From Spirochaeta sp. UBA5339 (GTDB taxonomy: Bacteria > Spirochaetota > Spirochaetia > DSM-2461): a stretch of DNA of 64,000 bases. A program made the position numbers and the translations under genes. The notes below the pieces were generated by a model. The model was not told the origin of the DNA. It saw nothing but the letters and a program-made list of their open reading frames with translations, and searched no databases. Shown here one piece after another: positions 43,120 to 51,431 of this stretch. The stretch's first letter is position 1, and each line of letters opens with the position of its first letter. The stretch is taken from the NCBI GenBank assembly GCA_002408085.1, contig DHQL01000007.1, positions 254,259 to 318,258 on the forward strand. The letters are read 5' to 3'.

Positions 43120-44091
43120 GTGGGTGAGAAGGTTACAATCAAGGATATTGCCGCAAAGGCGGGTGTCGGAATCGGAACGGTCTCCAGGGTTCTCAACAAC
43201 AGTCCCAATGTGAAGGAGAGCACCCGGTCCGAGGTAATCAGAATTGCCAGGGAGCTGAACTATGTTCCCAACGGCGCAGCCCGGATGCTGGTGAAACGCT
43301 CCCACTCACAGGCCACCGTGGCCCTTCTTCTTCCGGTTGTGGAGAACCAGTTTTTCTTTGAACTGATCAAGCATATCCATGGAAGACTCAAGGCGGAGCA
43401 GTTCAATATTATGATCTTCAATACCGATCATGGCCATGATTCTGTGGTTCACCATATTGTGGAACAGAGGCTGACAGCCGTACTGACTCTGGGAGATCCT
43501 CCCCTTACTCAGGCAGAGCAGGAGGTTCTTGAGATTCATAAGATTCCCTTTCTATATGTAGACTATCATGACCCCGAGTCCAGTTATATAACCTACGACA
43601 GCGTAAAGGGCAGTACTCTGGCGGCAGACTACCTTATCTCCAGGAATTGTAAGAAGATAATGATGATCGGGCTAACCGACAGATCCCAGCAGCAGGTGGA
43701 CCGTTTCGAGGGATTTCGACGGTATATTGAGAGTATCGGGGATATTCAGGTTTCCGAGCTCTGCATCAACTCCGAAGAGGAGTGCTACGATATTACCCTG
43801 AGCCTTTTGAACGATAAATCCCTGGACGGTCTCTTCTATTTTTCCGATACCCTTGCCTACGGCGGAATCCAGGCACGCCTGGAGTCGGGACGTGATGTGT
43901 CCATTGTCGGTTATGACGATATCTTTCCTTCCAAGTTTATGAAGCTCTCCACCGTAAGACAGTCCTCGGAGATTCTTGGTACCAGAGCCGCTGAGATGGT
44001 TGTTGAGCTGGTCAGGCAGCGGGAAGAGGGGGAGGAGAGCCGTGTTCTCCAGACCGTTCTTGAACCCGAGCTTGTAGACCGGAACAGCTGA
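43120..44091 (+). CDS. LacI-family transcriptional regulator, GTG start
   Basis: 323 aa. HTH at residues ~4-27 (VTIKDIAAKAGVGIGTVSRVLNN) with the hinge helix NGAARMLVKR, then a periplasmic-binding-protein-like effector domain (VALLLPVVENQFFFELIKHIHG; YVDYHDPESSYITYD; VSIVGYDDIFPSKFMKLSTVRQ). It starts with GTG at 43120 after AAGGTGAGGTG. Copies of one operator type lie before itself and before the sugar-transport genes, so it is very probably the local repressor, released by a sugar such as sucrose or a product. Confidence 0.95.
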   Translation: MGEKVTIKDIAAKAGVGIGTVSRVLNNSPNVKESTRSEVIRIARELNYVPNGAARMLVKRSHSQATVALLLPVVENQFFFELIKHIHGRLKAEQFNIMIFNTDHGHDSVVHHIVEQRLTAVLTLGDPPLTQAEQEVLEIHKIPFLYVDYHDPESSYITYDSVKGSTLAADYLISRNCKKIMMIGLTDRSQQQVDRFEGFRRYIESIGDIQVSELCINSEEECYDITLSLLNDKSLDGLFYFSDTLAYGGIQARLESGRDVSIVGYDDIFPSKFMKLSTVRQSSEILGTRAAEMVVELVRQREEGEESRVLQTVLEPELVDRNS

Positions 44092-44182
44092 GTCTCAACC
44101 GGTAATTGTAAAATATTATAAAACTACCATTAAATTTACCATGTTCACACCGCTCCCCGGTCTGGTAAGGTTTCAATTAAAA

Positions 44183-44196
44183 TGGAAACGGTTCCG
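44183..44196 (+). promoter_or_regulatory. LacI-type operator, upstream copy
   Basis: TGGAAACGGTTCCG, an imperfect palindrome of the same type as 43055 and 44254, about 20 bp upstream of the -35 of the transporter promoter. With the downstream copy it could support looping over ~71 bp. Confidence 0.55.
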
Positions 44197-44213
44197 AAAA
44201 TTGAAAAAAAACC

Positions 44214-44241
44214 TTGACAACTGGAATAGTCGGGATATTAT
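44214..44241 (+). promoter_or_regulatory. Promoter of the sugar-transport operon
   Basis: A perfect TTGACA (44214-44219), 16-bp spacer and TATTAT (44236-44241), the strongest promoter I see in the window. The leader to the substrate-binding-protein ATG is about 55 nt. Confidence 0.8.
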
Positions 44242-44253
44242 GATACATACCAA

Positions 44254-44267
44254 TGGAAACGTTACCA
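44254..44267 (+). promoter_or_regulatory. LacI-type operator, downstream copy
   Basis: TGGAAACGTTACCA, a near-perfect palindrome (TGG-N-AACGTT-N-CCA) 12 bp after the -10, where a repressor would block elongation or initiation. Confidence 0.65.
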
Positions 44268-44302
44268 CGGATTCCATTCTTCAAAAAATATGGAGGATAT
44301 TC

Positions 44303-45556
44303 ATGAAACGAGTTCTTACAGTACTTCTAATTCTTGCGGTTTCTACAGCAGCTTTTGCTGCCGGATCTCAGGATGGAGGAAAAGGCGGATCTGTAACTCT
44401 GATGCAGAACAAACCTGAAATTGATCCCCAGCTTCAGGCATACGGAGCCCTCTGGGCGGAAAAAACCGGCAACAAGGCGGTTATGAAATCCATCGGCGGA
44501 AGCAGTTCCGTAACAATGGGACAGCAGTTGAGAGCCGACTACGCGGCGGGAGAGATGCCCGACATCTTTATCATTGCCGGTATCGAAGACTTTGCCGAGT
44601 GGGAAAGTCTGATTCTGGATATGTCTGATCAGCCCTGGGTCAATGATACTTCAGTCGCTTTCCAGGTTGACGGCAAGACCTACGGTTTTCCTGTAGCCGT
44701 TGAAGGCTGGGGAATGGCCTACAACAAGGATCTTCTGGACAAGGCGGGAATCGATCCCTCTACACTGACAAATTACGGGGCCTACAAGGCGGCCTTTGAA
44801 AAGCTCGACTCCATGAAGGACGAACTGGGAATCATCTCCGTTGTTTCCATGGCAGCCAGCGCCGAGATGGGATGGGTAACCGCACACCATAACTTCAACT
44901 CCCTTCTTTCCAACGGTCTTCCCTACGGAGATCTCTCTGTAACCAATGATCTGATTGCCGGAAATGTTGATGCCAAAAGACTCGGTGAGTACGCTGACTG
45001 GGTTGAACTGCTCTTTGAATACGGTGACAAGTCCATCCTGACAACAGGGAACTACGATGCTCAGGTCGGCGCCTTTGCCACCGGAAAAACAGTTTTCCTC
45101 CACCAGGGTAACTGGGTAGATCCCAATATGGAGCAGGCCAACGCCACCTTTACTATGGGTTATGCTCCCCACGGTTCAATGAAGGCCGATACCGACGGTA
45201 TCTTTGTTTCGGCTCCTTCCTACTATGTTATCAACAAGGACTCAAAAAACCTGGAAGCGGCCAAACAGTTCCTGAATGATATGGTTTACACAGCAGAAGG
45301 TCAGAAGTTTATGGTTGAAGAAGCCGGTATGCTCCCCGCTTTCGGTAATATCACCCTTCAGCCCGACGGACAGCTTTCCAAGTCTGTACAGCAGTACAAT
45401 GCTGCTGGCAAGGTGTACTCGTGGAATCAGTACAACTTCTCCGGAGACTTCAGAGATCAGGTCCTGGCTCCCATCTACAATCAGTTTGCCATCGGCGCAA
45501 TCGACAAGGCTCAGTTTGTTGAACTGCTGACTGATGCCTTTGAAAACAGACAGTAA
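44303..45556 (+). CDS. Sugar ABC transporter substrate-binding protein
   Basis: 417 aa family 1 extracellular solute-binding protein. Signal peptide MKRVLTVLLILAVSTAAFA; the mature N-terminus has no Cys, so it is periplasmic, not a lipoprotein. Conserved parts are NKPEIDPQLQAYGALW, YAAGEMPDIFIIAG, YGFPVAVEGWGMAYNKDLL and FATGKTVFLHQGNWVDPN. I chose ATG 44303, 6 nt after GGAGG; the frame is open to 44141 but that would include the promoter. With GH13 sucrose phosphorylase downstream, the ligand is probably sucrose or a glucosyl-disaccharide (inference). Confidence 0.95.
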   Translation: MKRVLTVLLILAVSTAAFAAGSQDGGKGGSVTLMQNKPEIDPQLQAYGALWAEKTGNKAVMKSIGGSSSVTMGQQLRADYAAGEMPDIFIIAGIEDFAEWESLILDMSDQPWVNDTSVAFQVDGKTYGFPVAVEGWGMAYNKDLLDKAGIDPSTLTNYGAYKAAFEKLDSMKDELGIISVVSMAASAEMGWVTAHHNFNSLLSNGLPYGDLSVTNDLIAGNVDAKRLGEYADWVELLFEYGDKSILTTGNYDAQVGAFATGKTVFLHQGNWVDPNMEQANATFTMGYAPHGSMKADTDGIFVSAPSYYVINKDSKNLEAAKQFLNDMVYTAEGQKFMVEEAGMLPAFGNITLQPDGQLSKSVQQYNAAGKVYSWNQYNFSGDFRDQVLAPIYNQFAIGAIDKAQFVELLTDAFENRQ

Positions 45557-45573
45557 CAGTTTTTGACCCCTGA

Positions 45574-45605
45574 GGGACGGCTGCCTCATCTGAGGCAGTT
45601 GTCCC
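45574..45605 (+). promoter_or_regulatory. Intercistronic hairpin between binding protein and permease genes
   Basis: CTGCCTCA (45581-45588) pairs with TGAGGCAG (45591-45598), extended outside by GGGAC/GTCCC (45574-45578 and 45601-45605). No T-run directly follows; TTTATTTTT occurs ~18 nt later. It probably stabilises the binding-protein mRNA or partly stops transcription, giving more binding protein than permease. Confidence 0.7.
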
Positions 45606-45641
45606 TGTCTTACCCGTCAGGGTTTATTTTTAGGATTTTAT

Positions 45642-46562
45642 ATGACAGACAAACAGGAAAACAGAATAGTTTTCTGGGTATTTTTAACACCAATTCTCTT
45701 TGCCTTTCTTATGGTTATTATTATTCCCTTTTTCATAGGTGCCTTTTACTCCTTTACCAACTGGAGTTCAACGGCCAGGGCCGGTGCAACTCTGGACTTT
45801 GTGGGTCTTACCAACTTTACCGAGAGTTTCAGGGACCCCTCTTTTATCTACTCATTCCTTCTCACCCTGATCTATACGGTGATCAACATGCTTGCCATCA
45901 ATGTAACAGCCTTCCTTCTGGCTGTTTTTGTTACAAGCAAGCTTAAATTCAAGAATATATACAGGGTTGGTTTCTTTATTCCCAACCTGATCGGAGGACT
46001 TATCCTCGGATATATCTGGCAGTTTATCTTCAACAATGCGATTCCCTCTCTGGGGGACATTCTCCCGGGGCTGAGCTTTCTGGGAGATCCGGGAAATCTG
46101 GTTCTTGGGAACAGATCTTCAGCCCTTATGGCCCTTGTTACAGTGGGAACCTGGCAGTACGCCGGTTATATAATGATGATCTATGTGGCCGCACTGGAGT
46201 CTGTACCTGCCGAGCTTCATGAAGCAGCCAGGATTGACGGTGCGAGCAATGTGGAGCGTGTACGCCATATCACCATCCCCATGATTGCCCAGGCTTTTAC
46301 CATTACCATGTTTCTTACACTGGTTCAGTCCTTCAAACAGTTTGATGTGAACGTTTCTCTCACAGCGGGAGGACCCTCGTCCATGTTTATGGAGACCCCC
46401 CTTCTGGGTACGGAGCTTCTGGCCCTGAATATCTACAACACGGCATTTGTCCGTAACAGAATGGCCATGGCCCAGGCTCAGGCGGTAATTTTCTTCCTGG
46501 TACTGATTGTGATCTCTCTGGTACAGGTCAGTATCAACAAGAAGAAAGAGGTGGAAATGTGA
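45642..46562 (+). CDS. Sugar ABC transporter permease (MalF/UgpA-type)
   Basis: 306 aa, six membrane helices (e.g. IVFWVFLTPILFAFLMVIII; VGFFIPNLIGGLILGYIW). The EAA loop that contacts the ATPase is ELHEAARIDGASNVERVRHITIP. It forms a heterodimer with the next gene product. A C-terminal extra helix ends in KKKEVEM. The stop overlaps the next ATG (TGATG). Confidence 0.95.
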   Translation: MTDKQENRIVFWVFLTPILFAFLMVIIIPFFIGAFYSFTNWSSTARAGATLDFVGLTNFTESFRDPSFIYSFLLTLIYTVINMLAINVTAFLLAVFVTSKLKFKNIYRVGFFIPNLIGGLILGYIWQFIFNNAIPSLGDILPGLSFLGDPGNLVLGNRSSALMALVTVGTWQYAGYIMMIYVAALESVPAELHEAARIDGASNVERVRHITIPMIAQAFTITMFLTLVQSFKQFDVNVSLTAGGPSSMFMETPLLGTELLALNIYNTAFVRNRMAMAQAQAVIFFLVLIVISLVQVSINKKKEVEM

Positions 46563-47419
46563 TGAAGAAGAGTTTTAAACACCCCATTGCCCTGGAGATA
46601 GTAACGGCTCTGATCTTTCTGGCCTTTCTCTTTCCCTTTTTCATAGTGCTTATCAACTCGGCGAAGGATGCCTTTCAGATTACCGTCGATCCCCTGGGAA
46701 TGCCCCAGAGCTGGTCTCAGATTGCGGTGAACTTCGGCAAGATATGGTCCAATACCAATATCCGCTATCCTCAGTCCTTTATGTCTTCCATCATAATCAC
46801 CTCCCTCTCTCTTGTGGCCATTACGGTGCTTTCCAGTCAGGCCGCATGGGTACTGGTACGGACAAAAACAAAGCTCTCCAACGCCATCTTTCTGCTCTTT
46901 GTGGCAGCCATGGTTATTCCCTTCCAGATAGTGATGTTTCCCCTCCTTTCCTGGTTCCGGAGCATCTTTATGGTAACAGGAATCAGGCTGCTGCGGACCT
47001 ACTTCGGAATGATCCTGGCCTATGTGGGATTCGGCTGTTCCCTGTCGGTCTTCCTCTATCACGGTTTTATCAAGTCCATTCCATTTGAGCTTGAAGAGGC
47101 CGCCAAGATCGACGGATGCAGCCGTTTTCAGACCTTCTACATCATTATTTCACCCATTCTGAGACCCATCCATGCCACGGTGGTTGTGCTGAACGGCATC
47201 TGGATCTGGAACGACTACCTTCTGCCCCTGCTGGTGCTGGGTGTGGGAAACAGAATCCAGACCATACCTCTGGCTGTAGCCAACTTTGCCGGTGCCTATG
47301 TGAAGCAGTGGGACCTGATTATGACGGCCATTCTTATGGCGATGATTCCCATTGTTGTTTTGTTTCTTGCAGCCCAGAAGCATATAATCAAGGGTATGGT
47401 GGCCGGATCTATCAAGTGA
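46562..47419 (+). CDS. Sugar ABC transporter permease (MalG/UgpE-type)
   Basis: 285 aa, six membrane helices (IALEIVTALIFLAFLFPFFIV; IFLLFVAAMVIPFQIVMFPL). EAA loop: ELEEAAKIDGCSRFQTFYIIISP. ATG 46562 overlaps the stop of the previous gene and follows AGAGGTGG; a GTG three bases earlier is possible. No ABC ATPase gene lies in the cluster, so a shared MsmK/UgpC-type ATPase encoded elsewhere is expected. Confidence 0.95.
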   Translation: MKKSFKHPIALEIVTALIFLAFLFPFFIVLINSAKDAFQITVDPLGMPQSWSQIAVNFGKIWSNTNIRYPQSFMSSIIITSLSLVAITVLSSQAAWVLVRTKTKLSNAIFLLFVAAMVIPFQIVMFPLLSWFRSIFMVTGIRLLRTYFGMILAYVGFGCSLSVFLYHGFIKSIPFELEEAAKIDGCSRFQTFYIIISPILRPIHATVVVLNGIWIWNDYLLPLLVLGVGNRIQTIPLAVANFAGAYVKQWDLIMTAILMAMIPIVVLFLAAQKHIIKGMVAGSIK

Positions 47420-47441
47420 TTCCTGTGAACTGTTAATTCTG

Positions 47442-47465
47442 AAGGCCCCGGTTCGGGGCCTTTTT
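47442..47465 (+). terminator. Terminator between permease and sucrose phosphorylase genes
   Basis: GGCCCCG-GTT-CGGGGCC followed by TTTTT. A textbook intrinsic terminator inside what otherwise looks like one operon, so read-through or a separate promoter must supply the downstream gene. Confidence 0.88.
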
Positions 47466-47495
47466 GCACTCCATGGGAGTGTATTCCGCCGGGGC

Positions 47496-47508
47496 CTGTA
47501 TAATACAG
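47496..47508 (+). promoter_or_regulatory. Palindromic -10 region before gtfA
   Basis: CTGTATAATACAG, a perfect palindrome around one base, contains TATAAT (47499-47504), 28 bp before the ATG. No good -35 is at the right distance. It could be a regulated promoter for gtfA alone. Confidence 0.45.
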
Positions 47509-47532
47509 AGGCCGGCAGCAAAGAGGTTTTAT

Positions 47533-48972
47533 ATGAAAAACGGCATTCAATTAATCACATATCCCGACAGTCTCGGGAGCAATCTCAAGGATCTGAAAAA
47601 GGTCCTGGACGGTCCTCTTTCCGGCTGTCAGACGGGGGTCCATATACTGCCCTTCTTTCCCTCCTCCGGGGACCGGGGATTTTCTCCCACCGGGTACAGG
47701 GATATTGATCCCGCCTTCGGCAGCTGGGAGGATCTCAGAGCAATAAGCGGCAGCTACGACCTTGTGGTGGACTTTATGATCAACCATCTCTCCCGTCAGT
47801 CCGCCGAGTTCAGGGACTTTGCCGAGAATGGAGATAAAAGCCCCTGGGCGGAGCTTTTTCTGCCTGTTGACCGGGTCAAAGCGGATGGAGATTTTACAAA
47901 GGAAGAGCTTGCTAAGATCTACACCCGTAAACCCCGTGCTCCCTGGATCGAAGTCACCCACAAAGACGGAACCCTCCGCAAGGTGTGGTGCACATTTTCC
48001 GAGGAGCAGATCGATCTGGATGTGAACTCACCGGTAGGGCGGAAGTATATCCGGGAGAGTCTGAACTTTCTGGCGGACCAGGGTGCGGCGATGATCCGTC
48101 TGGATGCCTTCGCCTATGTGACCAAGAAGGCGGGAACCTCCTGCTTTTTTCTGGAGCCGGAGATCTGGGAGATCCTCGGTGAACTGCGGGACGAACTGGG
48201 AGAGAGAGGCGTGGAGCTTCTTCCCGAGATTCATGAGCACTACTCCATCCCCCTTAAGCTGGCGGAAAAGGAGTACGGCGTCTATGACTTTGCCCTGCCC
48301 ATGCTCCTTCTTCATGGACTCTATACGGGCCGGGCCGACCGCCTGGGCGAGTGGTTTGATATCTGTCCCCGCCATCAGTTTACAACCCTGGATACCCATG
48401 ACGGCATTGGCGTTGTGGATGTGGCGGATCTCCTCACCCCCGAAGAGGTGGACGAGACCTGCAATGCCCTCTATGAGAAGGGCTCAAACGTCAACCGCCG
48501 CTACAGCTCCGAGGAATACAACAATCTGGATATCTACCAGATCAACTGCACCTACTACTCGGCCCTCGGTGAGGACGACGCAGCCTACCTGCTGGCCCGG
48601 GCCATACAGTTCTTTGCCCCCGGAATTCCCCAGGTCTACTATGTGGGCATGCTGGCCGGGGCCAACGATATCGATCTTGTGGAGAAGACGAAGAACGGAC
48701 GGGACATCAACCGTCACGGCTACACTCTTGAAGAGATCGGGTCCGAGACGGGACGTCCCGTTGTGGCGGCCCTTAGCAGGCTGATGAAGCTGCGCAACAG
48801 CCATCCCGCCTTTGCCGGGGAGTTTACTCTTGAAAAGTCCACGGCCGAAGGAGAGCTGGAGATTGTAAGAACTCTTGAAGGAGTGTCAATCAGACTGCAG
48901 GCCGATATGAAGGCAAAGAGTTTCACCATCTCAGAGAACAGCGGCAGCGGCTGGAGTGAAGTGAACTGGTAG
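47533..48972 (+). CDS. gtfA: Sucrose phosphorylase (GH13 subfamily 18)
   Basis: 479 aa. Residue spacing matches characterised sucrose phosphorylases: nucleophile Asp191 in MIRLDAFAYV, acid/base Glu232 in LLPEIHEHY, stabiliser Asp290 in LDTHDGIGVVDV, plus PSSGDRGFSPTGYRDIDP and NNLDIYQINCTYYSAL. It splits sucrose with phosphate into glucose-1-phosphate and fructose in the cytoplasm. The sequence resembles the streptococcal msm-type GtfA by eye. Related GH13_18 enzymes act on sucrose-6'-phosphate or glucosylglycerol/glycerate, so the acceptor is not certain. I chose ATG 47533 with AAGAGG upstream; the frame extends 23 codons earlier through the palindromic promoter. Confidence 0.92.
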   Translation: MKNGIQLITYPDSLGSNLKDLKKVLDGPLSGCQTGVHILPFFPSSGDRGFSPTGYRDIDPAFGSWEDLRAISGSYDLVVDFMINHLSRQSAEFRDFAENGDKSPWAELFLPVDRVKADGDFTKEELAKIYTRKPRAPWIEVTHKDGTLRKVWCTFSEEQIDLDVNSPVGRKYIRESLNFLADQGAAMIRLDAFAYVTKKAGTSCFFLEPEIWEILGELRDELGERGVELLPEIHEHYSIPLKLAEKEYGVYDFALPMLLLHGLYTGRADRLGEWFDICPRHQFTTLDTHDGIGVVDVADLLTPEEVDETCNALYEKGSNVNRRYSSEEYNNLDIYQINCTYYSALGEDDAAYLLARAIQFFAPGIPQVYYVGMLAGANDIDLVEKTKNGRDINRHGYTLEEIGSETGRPVVAALSRLMKLRNSHPAFAGEFTLEKSTAEGELEIVRTLEGVSIRLQADMKAKSFTISENSGSGWSEVNW

Positions 48973-48985
48973 TAATGTCTGCCTC

Positions 48986-49004
48986 CCCGGATCTGTGATC
49001 CGGG
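48986..49004. other. Hairpin between convergent genes
   Basis: CCCGGATC-TGT-GATCCGGG, a perfect 8-bp stem 14 bp after the gtfA stop, but without a T-run on either side. It may protect mRNA ends or assist termination. Confidence 0.5.
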
Positions 49005-49062
49005 AGCATGGCGGAACAGGAGTGACCCGGCGGGACAGAATTGCCTCGGCGGGTCTCTGTAA

Positions 49063-50244
49063 TCAGCCCGCCGCCGGGCTTGGCTCCGGATCTCCCTCGG
49101 ACTTGAGGAAGAAGGCGGATGTCGCGATGCCCAGAACAGGGAACAGTGAGAGGATCTGGAAGAGTACGGTGTAGTTTGTCATCTCCAGGACCCATCCTCC
49201 CAGAAAGCCCCCCACAAACAGAGAGAGTCCCAGGCCCAGGGCCGAGTAGAGGGACATGGCCATTCCCCTGTTGTCCGGAGCAACATAGCGTGTGATCAGG
49301 GTGACGATACAGAGGTGGTTGAATCCGAAGGCGGCGCTGTGAATCAGCTGAACCAGGTAGAGGGGCAGAAGCCCGCCGGCCAGGGAGTATACCTGCATCC
49401 GGATAAAGCCTGAAGCCAGTCCGATAATCCAGAGAGTTCTTATTCCCAGCTTTCTAAGAAGATAAGTGGAGAAGAAGAAGAGGGGAATCTCCAGCACGGG
49501 ACCTACCGCCCAGAGACCTCCCACATCGCTGCGGCCGAATTTGTTGCTGATCAGCAGTGAGAAGAAGGTGTAGTGACCCGACATTCCCAGCTGGTTGAAA
49601 AAGGCGATTATCAGCCCGATCCAGTAGACCCGGGGAAATGATCTGATGCCTGTCATAAAAGATGGACCCTTATGCTCCGTCCGGTGCTGCTCCGCCCTGG
49701 GCAGTAGGGGCAGGACTATCATAGTCGAAACAATCATCAGAAGATAAACGTAAAATACCGTCAGGGGTCTGGAGGGGTCTACAACTCCCGTAAGCTGAAT
49801 TCCCAGAGCCGTCAGGGAGTAGCCGATACTGCCGAAGAGTCTGATCTTGCCGTAGCTCTTCTCCGCATTCGGGACAATCTGCCCGTAGTGGGCATCCAGC
49901 AGGGCCGAGGGTGATTTGACAACAAATCCCAGGGCCAGGGTCAGGGTAATAAGCAGTATGACCGAGGCTGTACTGGAGATCAGATAAAGTGTCAGGGCCG
50001 CCAGAAAACATATAGTAAATATTGTTCTCCGGGGAGAACGGAAACGGTCGTAGAAGTGACCGATGACCATGAGTCCGATTATGCTGAAGAGTTCATAGCT
50101 TCCCAGTAGAAAACCGATTCGAGAGGGTGCCAGACCCTTGCTTTGAAGGACCAGGGGAAAGAATGGTATAAGAGTGGCCAGGGCTCCGAAAATAAAAAAA
50201 TAGCCGAAGCCGTAGAGCGCCAGGTTCGCTTTCAGATTTTTCAT
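49063..50244 (-). CDS. MFS transporter
   Basis: 393 aa, twelve membrane helices. The loop 2-3 motif is GHFYDRFRSPRRT, and the second half repeats the pattern (LRKLGIRTLWIIG). The overall look (YGFGYFFIFGALATLIPFFP; FGSIGYSLTALG) is that of the MFS_1-like/nucleoside- or phenylpropionate-permease-like group. The substrate is unknown; position next to the sugar cluster suggests a sugar but they are convergent, not co-transcribed. The last residues are hydrophilic. Confidence 0.88.
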   Translation of the reverse strand: MKNLKANLALYGFGYFFIFGALATLIPFFPLVLQSKGLAPSRIGFLLGSYELFSIIGLMVIGHFYDRFRSPRRTIFTICFLAALTLYLISSTASVILLITLTLALGFVVKSPSALLDAHYGQIVPNAEKSYGKIRLFGSIGYSLTALGIQLTGVVDPSRPLTVFYVYLLMIVSTMIVLPLLPRAEQHRTEHKGPSFMTGIRSFPRVYWIGLIIAFFNQLGMSGHYTFFSLLISNKFGRSDVGGLWAVGPVLEIPLFFFSTYLLRKLGIRTLWIIGLASGFIRMQVYSLAGGLLPLYLVQLIHSAAFGFNHLCIVTLITRYVAPDNRGMAMSLYSALGLGLSLFVGGFLGGWVLEMTNYTVLFQILSLFPVLGIATSAFFLKSEGDPEPSPAAG

Positions 50245-50303
50245 AGCTCACTATAGTGTCCTGATGTCGTCTGTTCAATAGGCGTCAGGGGAGATCCCTT
50301 GTT

Positions 50304-50327
50304 CAGGCGGGGAAAAATCCCCGCCTG
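50304..50327. other. Strong hairpin between MFS and tdh genes
   Basis: A perfect 10-bp GC-rich stem (50304-50313 with 50318-50327) with an AAAA loop. It lies ~80 bp downstream of tdh on the minus strand and upstream of the MFS start, with no T-run; it may be a factor-assisted terminator. Confidence 0.5.
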
Positions 50328-50353
50328 ACAGGTCCTCTGGAAGCCCGACGGAG

Positions 50354-50377
50354 CAGGAGGTCCTGCAGGACCTCCTG
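50354..50377. repeat. Perfect 24-bp palindrome
   Basis: The 12-base half CAGGAGGTCCTG at 50354-50365 is followed without a spacer by its exact reverse complement (50366-50377), 29 bp after the tdh stop. As RNA it would form a long stem; as DNA it could bind a dimer. No T-run follows on either strand. Confidence 0.65.
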
Positions 50378-50405
50378 TATTGCTGGACCGCAGGTATTGC
50401 AGGGG

Positions 50406-51431
50406 CTAATCCCAGTAGAGCAGAATCTTTCCCGCCTGACCGCCGGCCATAATCTCGAATCCCCTTTCAAACTCGTCCACCGGCATCCGGTGGGTGATGA
50501 TCCGGGTGATATCCAGACCCGAGCGGATCATGGCGGCCATCTTGTACCAGGTTTCAAACATCTCCCGGCCGTAGATTCCCTTGAGGTGGAGACCCTTGAA
50601 GATAATCTGGTTCCAGTCCACCGATGACTCTCCCGGGGGAATCCCCAGCAGGGCGACACGGCCGCCGTTGTTCATCCGTTCAAACATATCCCTCTGGGCC
50701 GCAGGATTTCCGGACATCTCAAGTCCCACATCGAAGCCCTCGAGCATATGGAGTTCGCTCATAACATCCTGAAGATTGTCCCTGGCCACATTCACTGCAC
50801 GGGTTACCCCGAACTGGCGGGCCAGATTGAGGCGGTACTCGTTCACGTCTGTGATAATGATGTACCTTGCTCCCGCATGACGGGCCACAGCGGCTGCCAT
50901 AATCCCGATGGGGCCGGCTCCGGCAATCAGAACGTCCTCACCCACAAGGTCGAAGGAGAGGGCCGTATGGACGGCGTTGCCGAAGGGGTCGAAGATCGCC
51001 GCTGCCTCGTCGGAGATAAAGTCATCCAGCTTGAAGGCGTTGTCCGCGGGGATAACCAGGTATTCGGCGAAGCAGCCGGTACGATTGACGCCGATTCCTT
51101 CGGTGTTCCGGCAGAGGTGGCGCTTTCCGGCACGGCAGTTCCGGCAGTGGCCGCAGGTGAGGTGACCCTCTCCTGTGACCCTGTCGCCTATCCTGAAGCC
51201 CGAAACTTCGCTTCCCAGGGCCTCAATGGTCCCCACAAACTCATGTCCCGTGATCATGGGGACGGGGATTGTATTCTGAGACCACTTGTCCCAGTTGTAG
51301 ATATGCACATCTGTCCCGCAGATGGCGGTGATTTTGATTTTAACAAGAAGGTCGTTGGGACCATACTCCGGCATGGGAGCGTCGATCATCCAGAGACCGG
51401 GCTTTCTTTCTGTTTTGGCAAGTGCTTTCAT
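50406..51431 (-). CDS. tdh: L-threonine 3-dehydrogenase
   Basis: 341 aa zinc-dependent medium-chain dehydrogenase converting threonine to 2-amino-3-ketobutyrate with NAD. Catalytic zinc Cys in ITAICGTDVHIYNWDKW, then GHEFVGTIEALG; the structural zinc loop is HLTCGHCRNCRAGKRHLC with four Cys; the NAD fold has VLIAGAGPIGIMAAAVARHAGA. It overlaps kbl by 4 bp (ATGA), the classic order for the threonine-to-glycine pathway. Confidence 0.97.
   Translation of the reverse strand: MKALAKTERKPGLWMIDAPMPEYGPNDLLVKIKITAICGTDVHIYNWDKWSQNTIPVPMITGHEFVGTIEALGSEVSGFRIGDRVTGEGHLTCGHCRNCRAGKRHLCRNTEGIGVNRTGCFAEYLVIPADNAFKLDDFISDEAAAIFDPFGNAVHTALSFDLVGEDVLIAGAGPIGIMAAAVARHAGARYIIITDVNEYRLNLARQFGVTRAVNVARDNLQDVMSELHMLEGFDVGLEMSGNPAAQRDMFERMNNGGRVALLGIPPGESSVDWNQIIFKGLHLKGIYGREMFETWYKMAAMIRSGLDITRIITHRMPVDEFERGFEIMAGGQAGKILLYWD

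Noticed and set aside
44141..44302. Upstream start for the sugar-binding protein
   Set aside because: This stretch contains a consensus promoter and two operators; the signal peptide begins at 44303.
50354..50377. Perfect palindrome considered as an intrinsic terminator
   Set aside because: No T-run follows on either strand.
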